This document shows, one piece after another, positions 1 through 9,590 of a DNA stretch of 64,000 bases. The DNA is from Corbicula japonica (lineage: Eukaryota > Mollusca > Bivalvia > Venerida > Cyrenidae), in assembly GCA_038501625.1 (NCBI GenBank), contig JAZAYU010000009.1:12748301-12812300 (forward strand). Reading direction: 5' to 3'. Numbering within the stretch: position 1 is the stretch's first letter; each line of letters begins with the position of its first letter. Position numbers and translations under genes: made by a program. A model generated the notes under the pieces. It saw only the letters and a list, made by a program, of their open reading frames with translations. It was not told the DNA's origin and did no database searches.

Positions 1-106
1 TAACTCGAAAATGGTAATTCATAATGTATATGTTACATTCACAGTTAATTAAATTTATATAAATATTATGCTTGACCATATTTCGTTAAGAAAATTCTTA
101 TTGTAG

Positions 107-168
107 TTGGAGGAATACTTCAGGAACTACACGGATCAGCATTTTGCCATCTTCGTTAACCAAATACG
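107..168 (+). CDS. SEA gene exon (SEA domain, N-terminal part)
   Basis: Open in the frame reading LEEYFRNYTDQHFAIF and on; preceded by TTGTAG acceptor and followed by a GTATGA donor. It ends two bases into a codon, which the first base of the exon at 712 completes as Arg. Confidence 0.7.
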
Positions 169-3100
169 GTATGAAATATAATATTGCTAATTTTTATAAA
201 ATATAACTCGTTGCAAAACAACAAGTTTAAATTGCATGCACAAACGAGGCAAATGTTTTAACTTTATCATAAAATGGAAATAGGAATTCAATAAACAAAG
301 AATCATTTGCCAGCCCAGGCAATCTGCCATTTATTAACTAAATCAAACTAAAAAAAATACAGATTTTTATGTCAGTTTCATCAGTTGGTTATAAAAATTA
401 AATTTGAATATCAGGTAAATGCACGCGCAGACAACAAAGCTTACACACTGAGCTAGTAAAACGGAGAAAGAGAGGAAATAAATAAAATACGCCGACTTCA
501 AAATTAATCACTTAGGACATTTCAATAACGAAAGACGATGTATACCGGAAATTGATTCTACTTAACGATAAATTCTAATTACACATTTATGACATATTAT
601 AATTGTGGTTGTAGGGTTGAACGTGGAAGTAACCAACTTGGATATTTGATTAGGTCTTTTAGACTGTTAACATAACTAATGGCCTTCTTATGACTCGATA
701 TGGTATTTCAGGAAATCAGATGATTTATCCACTGACGCAGACAATCCTGGATCTATATCTTTATATGTCAATTACACAATCGTGTATGATACTTACGCCA
801 ACAACACGGATATAATTGATGGTCTGGTTCAAGGATCTGTAGATTTAGCAGATGGATCAAGTCTGATGCTCGATGGAAAGTCCGTGATGGCAAGATTAGG
901 TTTGTTTTAACTTAAACTGTTCGTTTAACAGAACAACAGTAATAGGAAAATGGTGTCCCCTCTAACATGCTACTTTATACAAAGTAAGGATAATTAAAAC
1001 TATTATAAGTGATTTTAATAACAAAAACCAAATATTTACAGCAAATTATAAACTTAAGTCTTAAACGATATTGAAATGCCGACAACACATACCAAAATCA
1101 AACATTTTGATCAACAGTACTGAAAAGTACATGTTTCTTTGTCATTCTCTGCTGCATTGAAGTATTGGAAAAATGAACATTTCTGTTTTGAACAACACTT
1201 TTTTGCTGAAGGAGGCATTGTTTACCGGGCGTGGTTTAGGTATATCCAATTTCTATCTAAGTTTTCAGTTTCAAAGTTTTGGGCAATTTTTCACGTCCTC
1301 AAGTTTTTTTAGATCAGTCATATAACACGCATATTATCACTTTTTATTTAAACTTTATTATTTTTTTATTCAAAATAGTAATGGCTGGAAATGAAACAAG
1401 TCCCTGCGATGTACATAGAAAAGTCACTGGCGGATGTGATACTGGCCTTCTCTGCAAAGTGACTGACAGTGGACCCCAGTGCAAGTAAGGCACCATTATT
1501 GTCTTTTTTGGCTAATGCGTTATTACATGTAATAAGTTACTGAAACGAACTGGTAACGCAACGTATTATAAACAACAATATACAATAAACAACAAATGTA
1601 TCCAGTTTGCACCTTGCAGCCTTATAGAAGTAATTATCAGTTCGTTGGTTGTTAGCGCTATCCCATGCTTCAGTAATTTTTACCAGACTAATCATGTGAA
1701 ATTATGATTTTCATTTAATTTTAGAAAGTTGTTCTTGTAAGTGGGTGGCGTGTTCTTGTTGCAATTCATTTAAACAGATGCGTTTATTTTACTGACCGTT
1801 ATTCAAAAGCAGGTGAAAATACTTTTTGAATTTACCGCAAAATATACAGAAAGGTCTTGTAAGTAGTTAAGATTCGCATTTCTATAATTACCATTTCTGC
1901 TTGCGATTTTTTGTTTTGCAGACCTGTTGACAAAGAAGAATCAGCAACCGGAGGTACATTTTTCTTTTCTAAATAGTAAAAACATCACAAAAGTTTATTA
2001 TTAAACATGCTGAATATGAAATTAGTTTTAAAATATGTTTAACAGTTTTGACAATGCTCGTGTGTTTACAACTGCCAATAAAATACTGAATTATAAATAA
2101 CATAAAATATACAGTTGAACCTGACTTAGAGGTCACCTGCTATCAGCAACTACATGTCTTAAACAGCTAGTTTGAAAACGCCATAAACTGACATTTCTAA
2201 TTTTTACCTATCTTAAACAGTCACCTGTGTCAAGCAGCCGTTTTCGTCACTCCCTTTGGTGGCTGCTTATTACAGGTTTGATTGTATGTTTAACAGGCAT
2301 CGCCGTTGCAGTTGCTGTTCCTATTGTGTGTGTTTTCATAGCTGTTGCTATCGCCGTGTTTGTGGTCCTTTGCATCAGAAGACGCCGTAAACATCTCGGG
2401 GACTCACCAATTAAATACAAGCAAGTGACAGTTTCCTTTTACATATAATCGCCCATCGTGTGGCCAAGAACATAAAACTAAATCTGGTGTGCCCAAGATC
2501 ATAATACTAAGATTGGAGACCAATCTCAAATTTCAAGCATCAGATTTTGCAAAAATGGTGACCGGTCTGATGCTTGAGATTGGAGACTGGTCTCCAATGT
2601 AAGTTTTATGATCTTGAGTGATTATACTTAATTTGTAACTAGAATAGATTGACTGTAAACAGATTTTGCGTTCAAACGGTTTGTAGTCATCAACGATTAT
2701 TCCACTATTTCTGTCATACTGATTTTGCATCTTAATTACTGTTGCTCTGGTTACCAAGCGTTTTCAATTTGCTGAATTACCTGCTTGTATATGTACCATT
2801 TCCGAGTGTTGGCGACGTTATACGTATTGCCTGAGGGCGTGTATTCATCTAAGAAACGCGTTGATGTGTACTGTGAAATATCAAAAATTCATGTTGTTCT
2901 GGCGGCCTTTTTACCAAACATAAGACCTCCTGTTTGTCCTCTCTTAATTTGTACTCACCCCTCCTCGTCATTAAAATTGTGCAACCCATGTTGCTGATAT
3001 ATTTTATGATTTTGTATTTCTTATTATTCACTCTCTTTTTACAAACACTTCTAAAAAGTACCGATATGAATAAATAGATTACACTGTAAATGACGGGTAA

Positions 3101-3293
3101 GAATATATCATTTATTTCTTGCAGACGAGAAAGATCTGGTACACGACTTTCCACGATTACGAATCCCGACACCGACACTCAGTCTGGTTGCCATGGCAAA
3201 GAAAGTAGAGAGGATCCCACGGATCACTACACTGCCGACCCCACTAGCCACTCCACAGTCGATCATTCCAGCCGCCATACAGATGAAATTTAA
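107..3293 (+). CDS. SEA-domain single-pass membrane protein, 3' part (6 candidate exons)
   Basis: Type I-like membrane protein whose 5' end is left of the window. Candidate exons: 107-168, 712-899, 1379-1484, 1922-1953, about 2221/2238-2420, and 3125-3293 (stop TAA). The first two encode most of a SEA domain, including an N-P-G-S-I-S-L-Y-V-N-Y-T stretch that matches the G|S autoproteolysis strand of SEA mucins. The third adds a four-Cys segment. The fifth encodes a strongly hydrophobic helix followed by R-R-R-R-K, and the last a hydrophilic Ser/Thr/His/Asp-rich tail. Junctions 1-2, 2-3 and 3-4 close in phase. The 4-5 junction does not, so exon 4 may be alternative or a small exon may be missing. 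The last intron needs a GC donor at 2421. SEA domains are known from mucins and shed adhesion proteins; the exact family is not recognised. Confidence 0.7.
712..899 (+). CDS. SEA gene exon (SEA domain core)
   Basis: Carries the PGSISLYVNYTIVYDTY strand, which fits the SEA autoproteolysis site (cleavage between G and S, near 750). Flanked by TTTCAG and GTTTGT. It leaves one base that joins the exon at 1379 as GTA (Val). Confidence 0.75.
1379..1484 (+). CDS. SEA gene exon (short Cys-rich segment)
   Basis: Encodes about 35 residues with four cysteines (C-D-V-H, G-G-C-D, L-L-C-K, Q-C-K). That is too few for a full EGF module. Acceptor AAATAG, donor GTAAGG; phases match the exon before and the candidate exon after. 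Confidence 0.7.
1922..1953 (+). CDS. SEA gene small candidate exon
   Basis: A 32-nt exon between TTTTGCAG and GTACAT reading PVDKEESATG. It fits the upstream phase but leaves one base, which does not suit the membrane-span frame of the next exon. It could be a cassette exon or be followed by an unseen micro-exon. Confidence 0.45.
2221..2420 (+). CDS. SEA gene exon (membrane span)
   Basis: Frame 2227-2448 reads SSSRFRHSLWWLLITG, then a long run of Ile/Val/Ala/Leu, then CIRRRRKHLGDSPIKYK: a membrane helix with a basic stop-transfer. The exon end is set at 2420 because the final exon needs a phase-2 donor, which is present only as AA|GCAAGT, a GC-type donor. Acceptors after CAG at 2220 or 2237 are both possible. 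Skipping exon 4 and using 2238 keeps phase. Confidence 0.6.
2463..2617. repeat. SP palindrome copy 1
   Basis: Left arm CCCAAGATCATAATACTAAG, right arm ending GTTTTATGATCTTG, with GCATCAGA / TCTGATGC internal arms. A second fragment of the left end (2463-2487) precedes it. It lies in the last intron of the SEA gene. Confidence 0.75.
3125..3293 (+). CDS. SEA gene last exon (cytoplasmic tail)
   Basis: After TTTCTTGCAG the frame reads RERSGTRLSTITNPDTD to HSSRHTDEI and a TAA stop. It is rich in Ser, Thr, Asp and His, with no domain recognised. Confidence 0.65.
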
Positions 3294-4190
3294 CGCGCTT
3301 GTCAGACCTCAAGCAAAAATATGGACACTTAGTATCAAGAACATATAACAACGAAACACGGAACCATGTTATAGACTTTACATTCAATAAGATTTCCTTT
3401 TCGTTCGTATGTTCATGAAACAAGTGTGTTTAAACATGGTAGTTTCAACATTTCAACAATCTATATCATTACGAATATATACAAATTTTGTGTGATGTAG
3501 ACTGTAAATTTATAACTAAAGAATTTCACCCAAGGAAGAGAGAGATGTGGAGAGAGGGAGAAGGCGAGGGAGAGGGAGGAAGAGGAAATGTGTGCTCTTG
3601 TACATAGTTTGAATAGTGTACATAGTTTATAGTTGTGGTATAACACGAACGGAAGTTTTTAATTAGTATTTTTCTTTGTAAAATTTAGAATTTCCGGGGT
3701 TTCTGTGTATTTCATGAGTCAAATGACTCGAAGAAAATGTATTCCTCTTAAAATTTAACATGAAATTCTATGTGATTTATAATGTTCTGTCATGAAGCTT
3801 TGGAGTTATCAGCCTCTGTAAGGCAACTTAAAAAAATTACTGTACTATTTTCTTCAAAGTAAGGATTATATACTATTTTGTTTCGTACAGCAACTTATTA
3901 ATTCATAGTAAAACTTTTTAACACAATTTTGTTGCAAATGTTGTTGCAACAGTGGGGGCAGCAGTGTCCCGAAGACACAGTCTTGTTTTCATTAAGTTAC
4001 TTTATAAATATTCGGAATGCATCAATATTGGTGTTATTTACAAGTTTAAATACTAAGCTGCGTTACCCGCGGGACTATGTGTGTCGTCAGTTATATGCAT
4101 AATGCGGCCTTAGAAAGTAAAATGTCTCCCCTTGCAAAGTCAGTACTGTTTTCAGTGGATAACGAAGGTCACGTGTACTGGGGTTATCCG
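3294..4190 (+). other. 3' flank of the SEA gene, no gene seen
   Basis: AT-rich sequence, probably partly 3' UTR; no clear AATAAA close to the stop. It includes a purine-rich (GA)-type low-complexity tract at about 3533-3592. Nothing else is recognised. Confidence 0.4.
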
Positions 4191-4199
4191 CGCAACTTT

Positions 4200-4292
4200 A
4201 CGATTTGGGTAGCCCGGCCAGCTCGACTGGTAGCGTGCTCGAGCTTATGTGGCTATCGCCGCTAGGGTTTGATTCCAACACGAGCCAATATC
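4200..4292 (+). repeat. tRNA-like SINE head
   Basis: Contains an A-box-like segment (CCAGCTCGACTGGTAGCG) and, about 45 nt on, a B-box-like GGGTTTGATTCC, with near-complementary ends (CCCGGC / ACGAGCC). This fits a degenerate tRNA-derived SINE better than a working tRNA gene. Confidence 0.4.
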
Positions 4293-4458
4293 ATTAATAT
4301 CATTAATTTACAAAACTTCAAAAGCACTGTTTGTGCAATATGTGACGGCCGTAAACCGTGTCGTCAAAATGAAGACAGTATTATTTTCAGTAAAAACTCT
4401 TACACCGGTGACTACAATAATAGTTTTATAGGCTTATTATCTGCACGGCTTATTTAAG

Positions 4459-4530
4459 GAGTTGTCCCGGTTGCTCAGCTTGGAGTGCTTGGGGTATTTT
4501 GCTGGGTTCCATACCCAGTGTTGGCCTATA
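4459..4530 (+). repeat. second tRNA-like fragment
   Basis: CCCGGTTGCTCAGCTTGGAG followed by GCTGGGTTCCATACCCAG: D-arm-like and T-arm-like parts of another degenerate tRNA-derived repeat, next to the one at 4200. Confidence 0.35.
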
Positions 4531-5314
4531 TCATTACTGGGGACAATAGGTTGCTGATTATTATATTGTATTTACCGGTATCTGGAAAATAACACATTGT
4601 AGGCTCCATGTTCGTTAGGGATGGCTCGAAATTTGGTATTATTTGTATATTCACTTAGGGGCAAAGCGGCCTGGGTAGTAATATGCGTTTCCATTACTGC
4701 CAACAAAGATGCTGAATCAAACCAAACCAAACCTGTAAGTTGTTCATTTTTGTCATGTTCGGTGGCTTTCGAAGTTTCCTTTTCATCTATTTCATTAACG
4801 CAGTAGTGTAGTTTGCTTTGGCAGAGTTTAATCCCACTGCTTACAATTATGTGGTGCGCTAAACGGGAAGCAAATACATATTATTGCAAAGGTGTATTGA
4901 ATAGGTATATTGGATTCGATACGATGTACATGTGCTTCTCAAAAGTTACTCATAAGCTCAAATCCATTATGCATACGTAATTCATGCGCATGCAGACGCT
5001 ACACATACGTTGATAAAAGCTACACTGACGGTGACTGGTTGACACGCTCACACACGTGTACGGAAAAGTTTCATGTGCTACCTGCACGCCGGTTATACGT
5101 TATACAAACGATGTCCATACGCAATTCATACGTTTGTGAAAGACTGTCGTCGATAGGATAGCTCAAGTTTAAACGCCCGAAAGTTGTGCGTAAAAGTTTG
5201 TTATTGTTTTTTTCTAACACGCAATACATAGTATTACGTTTCTTTCATACGCTAGTGTGTGACTGCACCATTAGCTTTTACTCCATTGATTCCGAAGTTG
5301 TCGAGTTGCAGACC
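4531..5314. other. spacer between SEA gene and C1q gene
   Basis: Short open frames only, none resembling a known protein. Rich in CGT/ACG-containing words (4900-5250), which gives a base composition unlike the flanks. No gene called. Confidence 0.3.
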
Positions 5315-5320
5315 TTTATT
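5315..5320 (-). terminator. polyadenylation signal for the C1q gene
   Basis: TTTATT on the plus strand, i.e. AATAAA on the minus strand, about 70 nt after the C1q stop codon. Confidence 0.5.
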
Positions 5321-5390
5321 GTTAGATGACTGTAATTTGAGTGTTTAACGCCCACTCAGAGCAAAACTCCTTGAAAACAGAGCATCGTTT

Positions 5391-6357
5391 TCAGCCAGAA
5401 AACAGCAGAAATCCCGTGAATGTTGTATATCGGAAGACATCAGAACCGAATATTTCTCCGTTGTGATCAAACATGGTTTCAAGCCAAATGGATTCGCCTA
5501 CCACAGCGTCAATGACAGCACTGTTAGATGACATGGTATCTCTGATACCCGAAGGTCCGGGATCTGTATGTACGACTCCTGCTATCACATTTTGTCCATC
5601 TTTGAACATTCTGACGTTAATTTTCTGATATCTACTTTGAATAGTAAACATAAAATAGTAGGTTCCATTCAGCGGTACTGTAAAAATACCAGAGAATTTG
5701 TTGTACCCATTTCCATGGTTAAGCATTATTTGATTGAATTTGACTATCATTCCTGGACTGAGGTCATTGAGTTCGTGATCTAAGTAAGCTGTGAAAGCTA
5801 CGTTTTGGGTAAAAGTCTCGATTTTTCTTTTTTTTTCTCAAAATGTTTTCTCCCAGTTTGTTCTGAATGCGATTTATCTGTTTTTGCATTTCTTTCATTG
5901 TTTTGGAGTCGCATTTTTTTAACGCGTGTCCCTTCATCCATGATTCTGGCTTTCCTGAATTATCCTTGTTGGCACGAGACTGATTATTCATTTCGGTAAA
6001 TTCCATTTTGTTTGCAAATATTACTTTTTCCATCTCCCCAGTCTTTGCGTTGGATTGTTCTACTCTTTCTTTTAGTGCATATACCAAGTTCTCTAACCGT
6101 TCAATTTTTCCATTGTTTGGTATTGCAAATTCTTTGCCCTGTAAGACAATCGTCTTTTCCATCGCCTCTATTTTCGCATTCTGGTTTTCTATAGTTTGCT
6201 TAAGCTCATTAATAATATCCATAAAGTACGGAAAGTCCATCATGTACTTCCAAACTTCTTTACGAAGTTTGTTGTCCGAACCTTCATCTGATGCAAACAC
6301 ATTTGTATGTAGTAAAAACATTAAGAGTAAATAAATATAGCGCCTCATGATCAACAA
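5391..6357 (-). pseudogene. secreted C1q-domain protein, interrupted by a 1-nt frameshift
   Basis: Single-exon gene of the C1q/TNF-like lectin type. The N-terminal frame starts at 6357 with a hydrophobic signal peptide (YIYLLLMFLLHTNVFASD), then an acidic/basic coiled coil to about residue 170 (repeated IENQNAKIEAMEK, LENLVYALKERVEQ heptads). The frame is lost in an A9 run at 5828-5836 (plus strand T9). In the shifted frame the protein continues VAFTAYLDHELNDLSPG and then the C1q fold: MIVKFNQIMLNHG, YNKFSGIFTVPLNGTYYF, VRMFKDGQ, and FTGFLLFSG at the C-terminus, stop at 5391. One A fewer would restore the frame. It may be a real pseudogene, an allele, or an assembly error in the homopolymer. 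Expanded C1q families act as pattern-recognition proteins in bivalves; the role here is inferred. Confidence 0.85.
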
Positions 6358-7649
6358 TGTTTAAATTCAATTCTTTAAAACCTTTTTTCATAAAACAAGT
6401 AAATTGGACTAACATAAATTTAATATCGCCGTCTTATCGCAGAGGTCGAGTTAGTGAAGATAATTTCATCTGCCACGTGGGTTATGATTAAATTATTTAA
6501 GGGCCTATTTTCGTCGTGTTTCCAGACGCTTCTAACGGCAGTTCCATAGTTCTGATCAATGCAAACATTTTTTTCCTTTACGTGTGTCTGTGTTACGTAA
6601 ATAAAGCATTCCTTCATATAAATGGAGTATCGAATGGATAAAGAAACGCAGGGTAGCATTATTTGCAATATCTTGCAAAAGCGTTGATCACAAACAATTC
6701 AAGAAAATTGGTCAATAAACTAACTCTTGAGAACGAGAACCTGTTTGGGCAAGTGAGGTTGGTGAACCCTAGAACCTGCTTTAAACGCCGAGTGCCAATT
6801 TGTTTTGCCACTGACCATTCCAAGGCGGTAACCCCAAGGGTTCTCTTTTTCGTGAATTGTTTGTCGGCGTCTTATTTGAATTTGACATACTTATAACAAA
6901 CATTCTCTCTTTTCCTCTTCTCTTTCGCTGCGTGGAGAGGCTGTGTTTTTTTATGTGGCGATTGCTGATATGCTTATTTCACTTTTTCAGTAACAGTGCA
7001 AGTAGTTTTGTAATGGAATTGCGTCACGTTCCCGAAGAAAGCATGAAACGGGAAAACTTAAATCATCTACATAATTCCCTCTGCGTTTCTAGACTTTGAC
7101 AATATTTCTTCATTTTTAATGGGCTTGCATAATGCACCAACCTCACTCCGTCATGGATTGTTAACATGACATCCTTCACTCTTATGTTTTCGTTTATTAA
7201 GTTTGATCAAAAGACTGCAAAGTTAGACACTCAAAAGATTTTTTTCATTATCTTTTAATTAAGCTAAGAACTAACGAACTAATTTGTCAAAACCAAATAA
7301 ATAAATTTGTTGACAAATTCTATTATGGACAACTTCCAAAATTAACATTTTGGTGCCGATCAACTTACTATGTCTTTGCATTAACCTCCATCAGTAAACT
7401 AAAAGGATTTGCCCATGTTCCTTTGTAAACCTTTTTTTGGTCAGTTAGTTTAAAGCACTTAGCATCATTACCTTTAATTTTAAAGACATAATATATCAGT
7501 TGTAAAATAAACAACAAATCCACAAAAATTGTTTTCTCATTAATTTATTATTCATTATCAAAAATATAGGACTATAAAATATACCAGTCTGCTGACAATA
7601 AAACACACATCTGTCTAATGTTCTAACTTTCAAAATAGTAATTATTTAC

Positions 7650-7862
7650 AGCCAATTGACAAACTGAGACAGGAGACAAGTTTCAAAACTTGGTCTCAGT
7701 CTCTAATGGAAATACCACAATCTAGAATCGTGGCAAAGATTATAAAACTGAGATTGGAGACCAGTCTGAAATCTCAAGTCTCCGTTTTACTGCAATTGAG
7801 AATTCTTACGATCTTTGGCCCAGAATACTTGTTTCCAGTCTCAGTTTTATTATTTTGGGTCC
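7650..7862. repeat. SP palindrome copy 2 (diverged)
   Basis: Contains AAAGATTATAAAACTGAG and GGAGACCAGTCTGAAATCTC on one side and TCAGTTTTATTATTTTGGG on the other. A further diverged arm (GAGACAAGTTTC, TTGGTCTCAG) precedes it. Confidence 0.55.
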
Positions 7863-8186
7863 AGCCGGAATTTTGTTTCAAAAGTACAGTTTAAGTATTT
7901 TTTACTAATTTCTGAAACTGAGTATTTTGCAGGCAATGTTCATATCAACATTCATTACTACACATCATTCAGGACTTTTTAATGGATACCGGATACTCTG
8001 TAAAAGCCCTTACATGGAAATCAAATACTGTTAATATATTTCATATCTAGTGATATTTCCTATTGCTTTGTTTTGGAAGTGATTGAAGCAGTTTGTCTGC
8101 ATGTCTGTAATAGCAGTGACTAAATGGCATTTCCCCGAGATTTACACAGGAAGTTCTCTGCAATTAACTGTCTCTTTTAACCCAGG

Positions 8187-8244
8187 GCCCAAGATCATAA
8201 ACCAAATCTGACTGATCTCAAAACTTAGTTTTATGATCTTGGGC
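8187..8244. repeat. SP palindrome copy 3 (minimal, 58 bp)
   Basis: Near-perfect hairpin: GCCCAAGATCATAAACCAAA at the left against TTAGTTTTATGATCTTGGGC at the right; the central part of the family is missing. Confidence 0.75.
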
Positions 8245-9264
8245 ACAGGTTTCAATGAGTTATGCCTTCAGTACAAGGCTCAAAGAACTGTAAAAGTACA
8301 TTGATAAGGTCAAACTCAAATGTCCCTGAATGGAAGCCAGATGGGACAGAACTACTGCATAAACAATTAATCAAACCCAGGTGCCCTAACTGGGCAGTCT
8401 GATGCACCATGAAGGGGTCAAAGCCAGACACCTTAGAGTTGGGGCAGCATCACAACAAAATAAGGGCTAAAATCTTGACATCCTAGAATGCTAGCCTGGT
8501 TGCAAGCATGATATGATATGACAGATGAGTTTGAAGTGTGAATCTATGTTAAGCAATTATAGCACTACTTAATTGATACACAAAAATAAACAATTTGTTC
8601 AGTAATTATACAGTATTTACAATTATATATGTCAATAATGACCTTAAACCAGATCTATAACAAAATAATCAAACAGATAGGATTGCATATTTGGAGACTC
8701 TTTCCTCTATTACAAAAGACAAAAAGCATACCAAGCTTTGCACACATGCAGGGACTATGGACAAGTCAACTGATATTCTAACCCAACCAATTTTTGTAAC
8801 TGATTTAGTTTTGCTTTGTTAGCGACAATACTTTTTCAAAAATTTAAATATAGGAAAATATGTCTGCAGATATTTTTAATGGGAATGTATGAGAAACAAA
8901 AACTTGAAAGAAATTCTTAAAATGTTATAATATTACTGAACTATGCTGACATTGGCAAATGCAGACTCACTGGAGCAAATATTAACTGGGTTACAATAGT
9001 CAAGATATTCTTCTGGGATTGAATTCAGATCCTGAACACTTCATTATATTTTCAGTCAAACCTGATTACACATACCTGATGAATTATTTACTAACAAAAG
9101 ATATTTGCAACCTTTTTATCAACAACATTAGCATTAACTGTAACTTAACAACATCTGGAAGATCACTGCCAAGGTGATAGTTGCTATGTGTAATAAATCA
9201 CCACTTGAATGAGTCACTCATCAATTTATCGATTCATCAATGGATAGTTTATTTAACTCCAACA

Positions 9265-9270
9265 TTTATT
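9265..9270 (-). terminator. candidate polyadenylation signal, cadherin gene
   Basis: AATAAA on the minus strand 20 nt past the stop; another TTTATT lies at 9248. Which is used, or whether a distal one is, cannot be seen. Confidence 0.3.
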
Positions 9271-9290
9271 ATATGAGATTATTTTCAACT

Positions 9291-9590
9291 TTAGAATCTT
9301 TCATTGTCTCTTACAACTTCCGTCTCAATTCTATATTCATTATCTGGCTCATAAGTATAGTTTCTGGGTTCATCGTCCTTCAGTTCTACAACAATAGCGT
9401 CCTGGTCATCCTCTGTCACATACTCTCGCTGCTCATATTGTGGCTGAGGCTTTTTCTGTACCACAGCGTACTGCACATGTACGGGATCATGCTCAACAAC
9501 CCTCTCCTCCTGAACATGCACCGGTGGCTCCTCCTGGATGTAGGCACGGTTGTCATATATCACAGGCTCCACAACTACTGGCTCGGGCAC
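9291..9590 (-). CDS. cadherin last exon w28 (tail, residues 1299-1397)
   Basis: VPEPVVVEPVIYDNRAYIQE through YVTEDDQDAIVVELKDDE to VVRDNERF and TAA. Acidic, rich in Pro, Val, Glu, Gln and Tyr; no known signalling motif or C-terminal PDZ ligand seen. Confidence 0.9.
   Translation of the reverse strand: MPEPVVVEPVIYDNRAYIQEEPPVHVQEERVVEHDPVHVQYAVVQKKPQPQYEQREYVTEDDQDAIVVELKDDEPRNYTYEPDNEYRIETEVVRDNERF

Larger units (their letters stand above)
6358..9240. other. spacer between the C1q gene 5' end and the cadherin 3' end
   Basis: About 2.9 kb with no convincing gene. Open frames at 6420-7100 show no known domain. It holds SP palindrome fragments (7650-7862, 8187-8244). The right part may be cadherin 3' UTR. 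No DH repeat copies occur here, in contrast to the cadherin introns. Confidence 0.4.

Noticed and set aside
6420..6668. Minus-strand open frame of 82 codons upstream of the C1q gene
   Set aside because: No signal, domain or splice context; length is expected by chance.
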